A DNA stretch of 64,000 bases from Tissierella sp. (GTDB taxonomy: Bacteria; Bacillota; Clostridia; Tissierellales; Tissierellaceae): assembly GCF_031460495.1 (NCBI RefSeq), contig NZ_JAVKTS010000003.1:248001-312000 (forward strand). Direction: 5' to 3'. Positions 36,197-45,463 of the stretch are shown here, piece after piece. The stretch's first letter is position 1; each line of letters starts with the position of its first letter. Below the pieces are notes generated by a model. That model was not told where the DNA came from and searched no databases. It saw nothing but the letters and a program-made list of their open reading frames with translations. The translations under genes and the position numbers were made by a program.

Positions 36197-37406
36197 TTAA
36201 TCTTCATAGTATTTTAATGTTTTTGGAACATGGATTTCTGGATAAACTAACATACCATTGAATTGCCTATTTACTGGTAAATCTATGATATGATGAGGTA
36301 TCTGAATATCAATAGATAGACTGTTATCTGGCACAGTTTTAAAATCAACAAATACTGTTTTATTTCCATAAGCTTTCATTAGATAGGAAATCAAAGAGCC
36401 TGCTCTCAATTTATCATCTGCTTCATAATTAAAAGAGTCTGGTCTGTAAAGATTAGAGCGGATTTCACCCTTATATGTATTACAAAAGAAACTATAAAGG
36501 CCATTTGGATCATCCTTATATCGCTCTTTTAATCGCATACCGAGCCATTGAAAGCTATCATCTTTAGTTACATTCCAATGCAGTATCAATTGGGCATGCC
36601 ATGCACCAGCATTCACTAACAATTTTTCACCTTCCTTTGATTCATCAATTGCTTTAAATACATATTTTTCTATAAAATCTTCACGATCAAAATCATCCCA
36701 ATTAGCAAGAATCTCTGCTGATTCTATTTGTGCTTCAGTAATATACTTTATTTCTTCTAGCTGTTCTGCATCTATCCCTTTGATTTGTCCCTTTTCTAAG
36801 GCTTCTTTTATCTTTAAAGCATCACTATTATAAGAAGTAAATGTATGAGACGGAAGCTGATATAGACTGATCATATGTGCTAGGGCTGTCTGGTACTCTG
36901 TCCTCATATGGTTAAGATCAAAACCAACATATGATATTTGTTCTTCTTCTCTCCCTTCTTCTCTCAATCTTTGATTGAAATTAGCCAACTTTTCAATCAT
37001 TATAAAGTCTACAAATTTTTCATCTGCTTCTAATGTACTTAACTTTCCTTTGATATAGTAGTCGATCATCAATCCACTTGAGCTACTGGTCTCTTGCAAA
37101 TAATATCTGAATCCATGGTCGTGTAAGCGCTCTAGTAAGCTCCCCATCATTTCTTGATGTTCTTGAACATAATGCATTTCTCGAAAGAACTACTTTATAA
37201 TCAGAGAGTGTATCTACCAATTCATCTGGAATGCTGTTACTTGTATTATCAAAATCAAACACAATAGCATTTTCTACACAATAGTCAACTATGTCCTGTG
37301 GCTTTTTTATTAGCCCATCATTGAACTGAGGCTGGCTACAACTAGTCAATATAAGTAATGTAATACAAATATTTAGAACAATTAAGTTTTTTATTTTCTT
37401 TTTCAT
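36197..37406 (-). pseudogene. Frameshifted lipoprotein, erythromycin-esterase/ChaN-like fold
   Basis: Two overlapping minus-strand frames make one protein. The first (37406 to 37083) starts with a lipoprotein signal ending LLILTSC and runs to DYKVVLS near 37184. The second (to 36197) continues with REMHYVQEHQEMM. Removing one T from the TTT at 37184-37186 (minus strand) joins them as KVVLREMHYVQEH, close to the expected GE.H motif of EreA/TraB/ChaN-type hydrolases. Later blocks (ISYVGFDL, VNAGAWHAQ) fit the same superfamily. The joined product would have about 402 residues. It may be a true recent pseudogene or a sequencing error. The family name is tentative. Confidence 0.7.
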
Positions 37407-37467
37407 ATTTAATCTCCCTCGCTTATGTTCATTTATGTAGAAACATATTAATTCTCCATTATTACTT

Positions 37468-37495
37468 ATTCTACATATTTCTTCATATTCCTTCT
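37468..37495 (-). promoter_or_regulatory. Sigma-H-like promoter of the lipoprotein gene
   Basis: The minus strand reads AGGAATA, 14 bases, GAATAA, matching the sigma-H consensus (AGGAwWw, about N11, RnnGAATww). It lies 60 bases upstream of the gene at 37406. It is one of four sites in the window with identical geometry. Confidence 0.65.
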
Positions 37496-37521
37496 TTTGT
37501 TAAAAAATAAATTCGGACAAT

Positions 37522-37557
37522 TAAAATAAAGAGTCCCCTAAACTTATAGTCTAAGGG
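37522..37557 (-). terminator. Terminator of the GNAT gene at 37597
   Basis: A 10-bp stem with two G-U pairs (37535-37544 with 37548-37557), followed on the minus strand by CTCTTTATTTT. Confidence 0.75.
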
Positions 37558-37596
37558 AAATAAATATATTTCTATATTCTAATTTACCAATATCCT

Positions 37597-38157
37597 CTAT
37601 TTCCAATCAATAACTCTCTTACCTAGATATATATCTGGCTTTCCTAATCCGTTTGCATCTGGCATAACACCTATGATTTTATATCCTAATTTGAAATAAA
37701 ACTCATACGGATGCCCCTTAAAGTTCTTAATATCTCTAATCCTTTCAAATAAATTATCATATATATCTACATTGGATAATGATGTCATATTGTTTTCATC
37801 ATCACTCCCTACTTGAATTGTAATGCCCCCTCTTTCCCTTACTTGCTCTTCCAAATCTTTAACTAGCAGCTTTCCTATCCCTTTCTTTCTATTCTTCATG
37901 TCAACTACTATGGGATGTAACTCCCATACATTCCCGTCATACTGGCTTATTCCACCAATCCATCCTACAAGATTATCATTTTCATCTATAGCAATACGAC
38001 ATATTCTATCTGAACTTAAACATTCCTCAAGCTCTTCCAATGCAGATTCTAGATTAGGCCATGCATCTGGCCAGTCCTTTTTAAAGCCCTCTACTAATAG
38101 TTGAGCTGCTTGGAGAATATATTTATCATCTTCTCTTTGCAATGTTTTAATTTTCAT
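37597..38157 (-). CDS. GNAT acetyltransferase, aminoglycoside 6'-like
   Basis: A 186-residue acetyltransferase. AAQLLVEGFKKDWPDAWPNLESALEELEECL at the N-terminus is reminiscent of aminoglycoside 6'-N-acetyltransferase-like GNATs. The acetyl-CoA loop is MKNRKKGIGKLLVKDLE, and the C-terminal GYKIIGVMPDANGLGKPDI is characteristic. Resistance activity cannot be claimed from this. GGAGGGAAAC precedes the ATG. Confidence 0.88.
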   Translation of the reverse strand: MKIKTLQREDDKYILQAAQLLVEGFKKDWPDAWPNLESALEELEECLSSDRICRIAIDENDNLVGWIGGISQYDGNVWELHPIVVDMKNRKKGIGKLLVKDLEEQVRERGGITIQVGSDDENNMTSLSNVDIYDNLFERIRDIKNFKGHPYEFYFKLGYKIIGVMPDANGLGKPDIYLGKRVIDWK

Positions 38158-38182
38158 TGTTTCCCTCCATTTATCAGCTTGT

Positions 38183-38731
38183 TCATCCCAGAGTTTTCCA
38201 TTCCCTTTTTAATAATCCATATACAACACAATTCACATAACCATCACTAAGCAATTCTCCGTCTCTTATAATACCTTCTTTAGTAAATCCAAGTCTTTCA
38301 GGTATAGCTCTACTTCTAAGGTTCTCCTCCGCACATCTAATTTCTATCCTATTAAACTTATAATTATTAAATGCAAAATTAATGAGCTCCTTGCAAGCTT
38401 TTGTCATTATCCCATTCCCTAGATATCTTTCATTTAACCAATAACCTATACTTATTTCTTTGATAGTCCTATTTATGCTATGAAATCCAATAACCCCAGC
38501 TAATTCTCCCTTATACCATATGCCTGCATCAAAGCCATTGTTAGCTGCGTATTTACTTTTAGTACTCTCTATAAATACTCTTGTATCATTTACAGATATG
38601 GTATTGTCTACCCAAGGTAAGTACTTTCTCAAATGGTCTCTGCTTGAATCTATTAAATTAAACATTTCTTGCGAGTTCCATATCTCAAGCAACCTTAGTT
38701 CAACATCTTCATCTATTATATGTCTAAACAT
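38183..38731 (-). CDS. GNAT acetyltransferase, ribosomal-protein-serine type
   Basis: A 182-residue RimL/YdaF-like acetyltransferase: VELRLLEIWNSQEMFNLIDSSRDHLRKYLPWVD at the N-terminus is typical of this group. The acetyl-CoA loop (ERYLGNGIMTKACKELI) and IEIRCAEENLRSRAIPERLGF follow. Relatives acetylate the N-terminus of ribosomal protein L7/L12; the substrate is unproven here. It lies 25 bases upstream of the next GNAT. Confidence 0.9.
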   Translation of the reverse strand: MFRHIIDEDVELRLLEIWNSQEMFNLIDSSRDHLRKYLPWVDNTISVNDTRVFIESTKSKYAANNGFDAGIWYKGELAGVIGFHSINRTIKEISIGYWLNERYLGNGIMTKACKELINFAFNNYKFNRIEIRCAEENLRSRAIPERLGFTKEGIIRDGELLSDGYVNCVVYGLLKREWKTLG

Positions 38732-38737
38732 TATCTA

Positions 38738-39280
38738 TCACTCCATTCTGCTCTTAATAAATCCAATGTAATCTTTTACTAACTCTTTATCATTAATTTT
38801 TGAAATTGCTTTCCAATTTTTAATAGCAAGTATTACAATTATTCCCTCAGAAATAGTTAGATAGCAATCCTTTAAATCAAATACAAAAAAACCTTTTAAT
38901 AATATATAATCTAAGCTGCCATTCCAGAAAATCTTATCTATTAAGGAGCATATAGCACCTGAAAAGAAAAAGACTTTTATTATATTAATTATTTTCTCAT
39001 TTATATTTTTGCTTTCTAAATATTTTAAAACAGAATAAACAAATAATACAACGACTAAAACTAAGACTATATGAAAAGCCTTACTCCAGCCAAATTGAAA
39101 TATAGAATTAATCCATGAATAATTATCATTTAGTACAGGCATAAAATACAATATGTTCTCTAGTATTGGAATTCTTACTCCATAGTAATTCTTTACTATG
39201 ATCTTTATTCCTTGCTCTAGGGCTATTAATATTAAAATAATGACTGGGATAATTTTATTTCTTGATTTTATTAGTATCAC
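38738..39280 (-). CDS. Signal peptidase II-like membrane protein (LspA family)
   Basis: A 180-residue, four-pass membrane protein aligning with LspA. LEQGIK (21-26) stands for LDQxxK with Asp changed to Glu. SGAICSLIDK (107-116) stands for the GNxxDR motif with catalytic Asp115 kept. FDLKDCYLTISEG (134-146) stands for FNxADxxIxxG with Asp138 kept but the Asn changed to Asp. The start is odd: the frame opens at GTG (39280), which overlaps the only ribosome site, and no standard start codon follows at the right distance. It may be a divergent paralogue, or decaying; it is unlikely to be the main LspA. Confidence 0.7.
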   Translation of the reverse strand: MILIKSRNKIIPVIILILIALEQGIKIIVKNYYGVRIPILENILYFMPVLNDNYSWINSIFQFGWSKAFHIVLVLVVVLFVYSVLKYLESKNINEKIINIIKVFFFSGAICSLIDKIFWNGSLDYILLKGFFVFDLKDCYLTISEGIIVILAIKNWKAISKINDKELVKDYIGFIKSRME

Positions 39281-39295
39281 TCCAATATTATTATT

Positions 39296-40180
39296 CTAGG
39301 TGGCAAGTATTTCCTTCATAAAAAAACTTAACTGATACTTCTCTGTAAAACCCACTTTTTTATACAAATTAATTGCTTTTTCATTTTGTGCATTCACACA
39401 AAGTGTAATGGAATCAATAGAATTAAATGAAAACAACCATTTTAATCCCATAGTTAATAAAATCTTACCTACACCTTTACCTCGTTGCACTTCATTTACT
39501 GCAAAAAATTCAATATTCCCTTCACCAAACTCTGGCTCTGCTTCAACATAAATATAAGCGATTAGTTTATCAGCCTCTTTACAAACGAATACTTTTCTAT
39601 GATTGTTTAATCTTGATATTATCTCTTCTCCACTGTAATAGGTATTTGGAAAAGATTTATCATGCAATTTCTTCATGGCTTCATAATCTTTAACATCCAA
39701 TTCCAATAGGTTTACTTCATCTAAACTGTCTATATTCTCTCTATAAAATTTTAATATGCTTTCTTCGCTTTTCTTACTGAAGTCAAGGATATCTGCTAAT
39801 TTTAGACAGTTTGAATTCTTATTGTTAATGAACATACTAATTGATTCTATCTTCTCTGGAAGTATTTCCATCATCTTTTCCCACATATCAGCTGCAATAC
39901 TCCAGTTTTCTTTTTTTATAAAAGGTCCCCATATTTCAGCACTATTTCTTTCCATATCTGCATCAAATCCTAGTACCCCAATCACTTCATCATCTTCTCT
40001 AGCAATTATAAAACTTTTATCAAATTCTATATCTGTTATATCCTCTATTAATGAATTTGCTATTTCTTCACTATTCACGCCACAATATGCAATATGGCTC
40101 TCTTCTATTATATTTAAATCAGCTATGAAGTTACTGATTTTGTTTATCTCTTCCTTTTTAGCTAATGCGTATTTTACCAT
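39296..40180 (-). CDS. Tandem-GNAT acetyltransferase
   Basis: A 294-residue protein with two GNAT folds. The first (about 1-140) looks degenerate around its acetyl-CoA loop (GPFIKKENWSIAADMW). The second (about 150-294) has an intact loop, NEVQRGKGVGKILLTMG, and ends with ALNLYKKVGF-like sequence. AGGAG is better spaced for the ATG at 40180 than for the one at 40186. This two-domain plan (one inactive, one active) is common in mycothiol-synthase-like and related GNATs. Substrate unknown. Confidence 0.9.
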   Translation of the reverse strand: MVKYALAKKEEINKISNFIADLNIIEESHIAYCGVNSEEIANSLIEDITDIEFDKSFIIAREDDEVIGVLGFDADMERNSAEIWGPFIKKENWSIAADMWEKMMEILPEKIESISMFINNKNSNCLKLADILDFSKKSEESILKFYRENIDSLDEVNLLELDVKDYEAMKKLHDKSFPNTYYSGEEIISRLNNHRKVFVCKEADKLIAYIYVEAEPEFGEGNIEFFAVNEVQRGKGVGKILLTMGLKWLFSFNSIDSITLCVNAQNEKAINLYKKVGFTEKYQLSFFMKEILAT

Positions 40181-40191
40181 AGTCATTTCTC

Positions 40192-40746
40192 CTAACTTTT
40201 AGCATTGAACTCCTCCAAGAGTATTGAATACATTCTCAAATCTTTAAATCTTCCATTTTTAACTACATCCTGCCTACGGGTTCCTTCGTACTTCATGCCC
40301 ATTTTTTCCATTACTCTCCACGATCCCTTGTTGGATTCAAAGGCCAAGGCATATATTCTATTTAAGTTCAATTCTTTAAATCCAAACTCAACTATAGCCT
40401 GAGAAGCATCTGTGCAATATCCTTTACCCCAATAAGGGACTCCAATCCAATATCCTAATTCAGCCTTTTTATGAACTTTATTTATGCCCATAAGGCTTAT
40501 TGCTCCAATTAACTCTCCAGTTTCATTTTCAACTATTGCATAAGTAATACTTGTCTCATTAATCAAATTATCCTTGTGGGTATTTATCCATGATTCAGCC
40601 ATACCATCTTCATATGGATGTGGTATATTTAGTGTTGTTTCTGCTATTTTTGAATCACCAGCCAATTTTTGCACTATTTTTGAATCTGATAACTCAAATG
40701 GTCTTAATATTAACCTTTTAGTTTTTATTATTGTTTGTATTTCCAT
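40192..40746 (-). CDS. GNAT acetyltransferase, RimJ/RimL-like
   Basis: A 184-residue enzyme: IIKTKRLILRPFELSDSKIVQKLAGD at the N-terminus, and acetyl-CoA loop VPYWGKGYCTDASQAIV. The C-terminal KMGMKYEGTRRQDVVKNGRFKD is typical. Its start lies within the end of the Nudix gene upstream (29-base overlap) with GGGGGAG as ribosome site, so the two are coupled. Confidence 0.92.
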   Translation of the reverse strand: MEIQTIIKTKRLILRPFELSDSKIVQKLAGDSKIAETTLNIPHPYEDGMAESWINTHKDNLINETSITYAIVENETGELIGAISLMGINKVHKKAELGYWIGVPYWGKGYCTDASQAIVEFGFKELNLNRIYALAFESNKGSWRVMEKMGMKYEGTRRQDVVKNGRFKDLRMYSILLEEFNAKS

Positions 40747-41170
40747 TATCTCTCCCCCTATTATAAATCTCTCTTATCTCATCCCAATCCCAATGTACCA
40801 TTCTTACTCTAAAAACATTATACATCTTTTTCAGTGACTCATCATCTGTTCCTAACCATTGAAATGCATCATGCTCATCTGATAATCTTACTTCACCTTC
40901 TTCTAATTTACATAAGTAAATGATTCCTGTTATTTGATGATTCTCCTCAACTAAATTCCATGTATCTAATAATTTTATAGGCTTGACAGCTAGTCCTGTT
41001 TCTTCTAATATTTCTCTCTTTAAGGTTTCTTCTGCTGTTTCACCAAATTCCATTCGACCACCAGGCAATTCCCATAAATCCTCTTTTACGCCATTATTAT
41101 GCATTACTAAAAACTTGTCATTATTAAAAATTAACGCCTTAATTCCCATTTCCATTCTCTTATTATTCAC
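40718..41170 (-). CDS. Nudix hydrolase
   Basis: A 150-residue Nudix protein starting at GTG (41170), with a GAGG rather close; an ATG at 41155 is an alternative start. The Nudix box is GRMEFGETAEETLKREILEE, then TGL. The asparagine-rich tail (NGNTNNNKN) overlaps the start of the next GNAT in another frame, which may explain its odd composition. Substrate unknown. Confidence 0.9.
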   Translation of the reverse strand: MNNKRMEMGIKALIFNNDKFLVMHNNGVKEDLWELPGGRMEFGETAEETLKREILEETGLAVKPIKLLDTWNLVEENHQITGIIYLCKLEEGEVRLSDEHDAFQWLGTDDESLKKMYNVFRVRMVHWDWDEIREIYNRGRDNGNTNNNKN

Positions 41171-41184
41171 TTACCTCAACCCCT

Positions 41185-42222
41185 TTACATTAAATCCTTC
41201 AATGAATACACCATATTCCCTTTTCTATCTACAGTACTGCTAGAGCATATCATTGAGTTTATTATGGCTTCTTCAGTTGCTTCAACAGTTGCTTTGAAAA
41301 CTCTGTTTATCTTATTTTCATTAATTATCTTAATATCGACAATGTCATTTTCCTCATAATGTTTGATTATGTTGGCTGTTGAAAATCCTATGACTACTTC
41401 ACCACTTCCATTACCTGTGTAGCTTCCAGTTCTAGAGATTCCAGGATAGACCCTTTTTATTACTCTCTTTAATTGCCTAGATGATAAGGGAATATCTGTA
41501 GCTAATATTATGATTATAGAACCCTTATCCTCTGTTGAATTCATTTTATCTATCTTATCAGCTAATCTAGGTCCTATATGATCTCCGTTTAAAGCAAAGT
41601 CCTTCAATGTACCAAAATTACTTAAAGCCAGTACACCTATTGTATATGAATTGCCTCCAAGCTGGACAATTCTAGAGGATGATCCTATTCCACCTTTTAA
41701 GTCATAGCATATCATGCCTCTACCAGCTCCAACATCTCCTTCAGCAAATTCAGTACTAGATCTTTCTATGGCTTCATAAACATGTTCTTCCTTTATATGA
41801 AGTCCTCTAATATCACTTATTACCCCATCATTACATTCGCATATAATAGGATTTACAGTGCCAGTGGTGTCCCCAATATCCTCGTTATCCTTTAACATAT
41901 ATCTTACCAGTGCTTCATGGGCTGTACCAACACTAAGGGTATTAGTAAGTATAATAGGTGTTTCTATAGTGCCTAGTTCTTCAATCTGAATAAGTCCTGT
42001 AGACTTACCAAATCCATTTATTACATGACATGCAGCGACTAACTTATCCTTAAATATATTGCCAGTATGGGGTAATATTGCAGTTACTCCAGTCTTTATA
42101 GCTCCTTCATCCAAAGTCACATGTCCTACCTTTACTCCCTTTACATCAGTAATTGAGTTAGTATTTCCAATTGCAAAAGTACCTATATTAATTCCATAAT
42201 CTCTAATTTTTCTATTTCCCAC
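41185..42222 (-). CDS. P1 family peptidase (DmpA/BapA-like)
   Basis: A 345-residue N-terminal-nucleophile peptidase related to L-aminopeptidase/D-esterase DmpA. Family landmarks are the N-terminal GNTNSITDVKGVKVGHVTL, TGLIQIEELGTIETPIILTNTLSVG, VGAGRGMICYDLKGGIGSSSR, and the segment TGNGSGEVVIGFSTAN, where autocleavage before the Ser would expose the nucleophile. Start GTG follows GGGGGAGTAC. It cleaves amino acids from peptide N-termini or beta-peptides, suiting a peptide-using organism. A sigma-H-like site lies about 170 bases upstream. Confidence 0.9.
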   Translation of the reverse strand: MGNRKIRDYGINIGTFAIGNTNSITDVKGVKVGHVTLDEGAIKTGVTAILPHTGNIFKDKLVAACHVINGFGKSTGLIQIEELGTIETPIILTNTLSVGTAHEALVRYMLKDNEDIGDTTGTVNPIICECNDGVISDIRGLHIKEEHVYEAIERSSTEFAEGDVGAGRGMICYDLKGGIGSSSRIVQLGGNSYTIGVLALSNFGTLKDFALNGDHIGPRLADKIDKMNSTEDKGSIIIILATDIPLSSRQLKRVIKRVYPGISRTGSYTGNGSGEVVIGFSTANIIKHYEENDIVDIKIINENKINRVFKATVEATEEAIINSMICSSSTVDRKGNMVYSLKDLM

Positions 42223-42352
42223 CGTACTCCCCCTTAATTATCCATTCTACAAAGTAAATTGTCTTATAATATCATAACCATAGCATCAAATGCAATACAT
42301 TTTCCAAAATCTTATAGCATTTAAACTATACCTACTGGAGCCATATATACAG

Positions 42353-42380
42353 CAAATTTATCTTCTTCATGATAAATTTG
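42353..42380. repeat. 10-bp inverted repeat in the peptidase leader
   Basis: CAAATTTATC (42353-42362) pairs perfectly with 42371-42380 around an 8-base loop. It lies about 130 bases upstream of the P1 peptidase, between it and the sigma-H-like site. No T run follows on the minus strand, so it is not a clear terminator. Confidence 0.45.
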
Positions 42381-42391
42381 TATATATTTAT

Positions 42392-42419
42392 ATTCTATAC
42401 TTTTTTGCAAATTCCTTCT
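42392..42419 (-). promoter_or_regulatory. Sigma-H-like promoter upstream of the P1 peptidase
   Basis: The minus strand reads AGGAATT, 14 bases, GAATAT, with the same spacing as the sites at 37468, 51100 and 56525. The transcript would have a leader of about 165 bases before the gene at 42222. Confidence 0.6.
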
Positions 42420-42474
42420 TATTGATAGTGTTTTTCTAATTCAGATGAAAAACCTACTGTATTTAGATAAGATA

Positions 42475-42501
42475 GGGACATGGTTTTTTATTCCATGTCC
42501 C
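42475..42501 (-). terminator. Hairpin after the M16C peptidase gene
   Basis: A perfect 9-bp stem (GGGACATGG with CCATGTCCC) begins 7 bases after the stop codon. The T run is on the plus-strand side (TTTTTT), so on the minus strand it may act as a weak terminator or 3'-end stabiliser. Confidence 0.55.
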
Positions 42502-42507
42502 TGTTTT

Positions 42508-45426
42508 TTACTTCATTAACTTAACTAAGTTATTAAACATTTCTTTGTTTTCTTTTATCTTGTTCTCATTACCTAGAACACAAAGGTAATTTTCTTTCAT
42601 AGTATCAGCTAACAATGGAGCCAGTGACTTGATGTTTTGAAGATTTGTCGATAAAACTTCATCTCTTGTTTTTTGAATATTTTCTTGTTTTGCATTTGAT
42701 ATATATCTAGTAGTTTCTAATTGTCCCTTCATATGAGGAGTCATAGCTGGTTCTAGTCTACTTATGGTTCCAATGATGTATTGTGTTAATTCGGATTCGT
42801 CTATATTCAAGCTAGAAACATACTCTGGCATATTATCATATACAGATACTGTTTCAACAAGATTAGGATCACGATAGGAAAAAGTAGTTAGATGTCCATT
42901 TTTCTCAAAGGAAATACCTACACCATAGGCTCCACCCTGTGCTCTAACTCTATTATGCAAATAGTCTCCATTTAATATAGTTGCTAAAACCCTCATGCTA
43001 CCATTGTAAGTGTATCCTAGCTTAGTGAAGTTATATCCTTTTGCTACATATTGTACATTGGCTGATGAAAGTACTCCCTCATTTAATCTTTCCACAGTAA
43101 AACTATATTGCTGTGAGGTAAACGCTTCTTTATTTAACTTGCTAGTGACACCTTCAAAATTATCTTTAACAATAGATAAGTCTTCTTCATCTCCTGTAAA
43201 ACTTATAATTAGATTGTTTTTGTTAAATATAGTATTATAAACTTCATTTAGCTTAGATATTATTTCTTCCTTTTTATTATCAAAGTTCTCTATTGCATCA
43301 GATATAAACCAAAAGTAGTCTAATCCACTTAATTTCTCAGTATATTTCCAAGGTGATGAAAAATATGAACCTACTCTTGCAGCTGCTACTGCATTACCCC
43401 TTTGGAATATCCACATTTCTATTCTAGATTTAATCTTTTGAAGTAATTCTTTAATTCTCTTTTCATCTTCTATTTTTGTATCTTTTATTAATTCTGAAAT
43501 CAATTCCATTAATTTAGGGATATTTTCTCCTATTGCCTTTCCTTTAACTACTAGTCTAGGGTTAAACTTTTCACTTTCTCCATCCGCTACTATTACTTTA
43601 GTATCAAATTCTATTCCACCAGTATTTACATATATGTCATTAGATAGCTCTAAATAGGATTTTTCCTTGGTATCCATTTCTCCTAATAGTCCTGCTAATA
43701 GGTTTATATATGGAATATTTTCTTCCTGGATCATAGAAGTATCAAAATAGAAATCCAAATATGCAATCTTGCTAGTAAATATATTGTGGAAAAGTAGAGT
43801 TATATCATTTTCCTTTATTACTTCTTGAGGAATAGCCTCAGCCTTAGAATTTACATCTGATACTGCTAACTTAGGCACTGTAGCTTTTGCCTCTTCAGTA
43901 TCATCAGATAATTGCATTTCTTTAAGTTTATTATTTTCTATAACTAAAGCTTCTATTTGCTCATCACTAAGGGATTTTTTATACTCAACTAATCTCTCTT
44001 CTAATACCTTTTCCTTTTCTTCTCCAAGACCTTTTTTCGGCTCTATAATCACAAGTGAGCTATGGGAATTATTGATAATATTGTCTTTAATATATTCTTC
44101 AAAATAAGCAGTATTTATATTATCTCTAAGTTTCTTTAAGGTATCTCCATACTTAAGATGACTTATTGGGCTACCATCATAAAGCCAACTATTCATGGAC
44201 GCTATATAATAAATAATACCTTTTGTTGGGAACTTAGATGCTTCTCTTAAATCATACTCAACTATATTGATACAAGCTTCTATTAATTTTTTATCCAATC
44301 CTTCATTTACTAATTTATTTAGGGTATCAAATATTAGCTTTTCAAATTCTTCCTTTTTATCTATGGAAGTATTTTTTGCAACTATCCCAAAGCCTGGCTG
44401 CAAGCCTCCTACATTAATTGAAAATATATCTTCACCAATCCCTGCATCTATTAATGCCTTCTTAAGTGGTGCAGCTGAAGACTCTATCAATATTTGTGCT
44501 ATTACATCATTCATTAGATAATTTTCTAATTCTTTACCATCTTTTAATACAAAATTAAGACTTAAATATACCTTATTCTCATCACTATCATCCATTCCTA
44601 TTGGATAATAATCTTTTACTTCTCTTCTTTGTGTAAATGCTTTTTGCCTCTCTATTTGAGAATCAATATTGGCCTTTTCAAAATTTATTAGATAATTTTC
44701 ATTTATATATGAAAGTTGTTTATCTATATCTCCATTACCATATAAGTATATATAGCTATTGGAAGGATGATAAAATTTTCTATGGAAATCTAGGAATTCC
44801 TCAATGCTAAGTTCAGGAATTACATCTGGATCTCCACCTGCAGAATATTGGTAACAAGTGTCAGGATATAGAGATTTTCCTATATTCTCTGCTAATATCT
44901 CTTCAGGAGATGAATATGCTCCTTTCATCTCGTTGTAAACAACGCCTTTATAAGTTATCTTATCTTCTTTGTTGAAAATCTCATGATGCCAGCCTTCCTG
45001 CATGAAAATCTCAGGTCTTTCATAAATCTTAGGATAAAAAACTGCATCAAGGTAAACATCCATTAGATTAAAGAAATCCTTTTCATTTCTACTAGCTACA
45101 GGATATATGGTCTTATCGCTAAAAGTCATAGCGTTGATAAATGTTTGTAATGATCCCTTTACCATATCCATGAATGGTTCCTTTGTAGTATACTTTCTAG
45201 AGCCTGCAAGTACACAGTGCTCTATGATATGTGGCACTCCTGTGCTATTTGATGGTGGTGTTCTAAATCCTATAGAAAACACCTTGTTATCATCATCATT
45301 TTCCAAATGAAGTAACCTAGCCCCAGACTTTTCATGTTGAAAGATTCTTGCTACTGACTGTAATTCATCAATCATATTTTCTTCTACTAATTTAAACCCA
45401 TGATAAACTTTGTTAATCTCAAACAT
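42508..45426 (-). CDS. M16C metallopeptidase (presequence-protease/insulinase type)
   Basis: A 972-residue zinc peptidase. The inverted HxxEH motif is at His66-Ile-Ile-Glu69-His70 (HIIEHCVLAGS), followed by the third-ligand region with Glu in VYNEMKGAYSSPE. The four-domain M16C layout and length match presequence protease and Clostridial SymE-type proteins. It degrades short unstructured peptides in the cytoplasm, which fits the peptide transporter seen earlier. A strong AAGGAGG precedes the ATG. It is the largest gene in the accessory region. Confidence 0.95.
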   Translation of the reverse strand: MFEINKVYHGFKLVEENMIDELQSVARIFQHEKSGARLLHLENDDDNKVFSIGFRTPPSNSTGVPHIIEHCVLAGSRKYTTKEPFMDMVKGSLQTFINAMTFSDKTIYPVASRNEKDFFNLMDVYLDAVFYPKIYERPEIFMQEGWHHEIFNKEDKITYKGVVYNEMKGAYSSPEEILAENIGKSLYPDTCYQYSAGGDPDVIPELSIEEFLDFHRKFYHPSNSYIYLYGNGDIDKQLSYINENYLINFEKANIDSQIERQKAFTQRREVKDYYPIGMDDSDENKVYLSLNFVLKDGKELENYLMNDVIAQILIESSAAPLKKALIDAGIGEDIFSINVGGLQPGFGIVAKNTSIDKKEEFEKLIFDTLNKLVNEGLDKKLIEACINIVEYDLREASKFPTKGIIYYIASMNSWLYDGSPISHLKYGDTLKKLRDNINTAYFEEYIKDNIINNSHSSLVIIEPKKGLGEEKEKVLEERLVEYKKSLSDEQIEALVIENNKLKEMQLSDDTEEAKATVPKLAVSDVNSKAEAIPQEVIKENDITLLFHNIFTSKIAYLDFYFDTSMIQEENIPYINLLAGLLGEMDTKEKSYLELSNDIYVNTGGIEFDTKVIVADGESEKFNPRLVVKGKAIGENIPKLMELISELIKDTKIEDEKRIKELLQKIKSRIEMWIFQRGNAVAAARVGSYFSSPWKYTEKLSGLDYFWFISDAIENFDNKKEEIISKLNEVYNTIFNKNNLIISFTGDEEDLSIVKDNFEGVTSKLNKEAFTSQQYSFTVERLNEGVLSSANVQYVAKGYNFTKLGYTYNGSMRVLATILNGDYLHNRVRAQGGAYGVGISFEKNGHLTTFSYRDPNLVETVSVYDNMPEYVSSLNIDESELTQYIIGTISRLEPAMTPHMKGQLETTRYISNAKQENIQKTRDEVLSTNLQNIKSLAPLLADTMKENYLCVLGNENKIKENKEMFNNLVKLMK

Positions 45427-45463
45427 TGGTTTTTCCTCCTTTTATATGTAAAGCTAAAATAAT

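Noticed and set aside
37597-38157. Aminoglycoside resistance gene
   Set aside because: Similarity to aminoglycoside acetyltransferases is only at the GNAT-fold level; no resistance claim is supportable.
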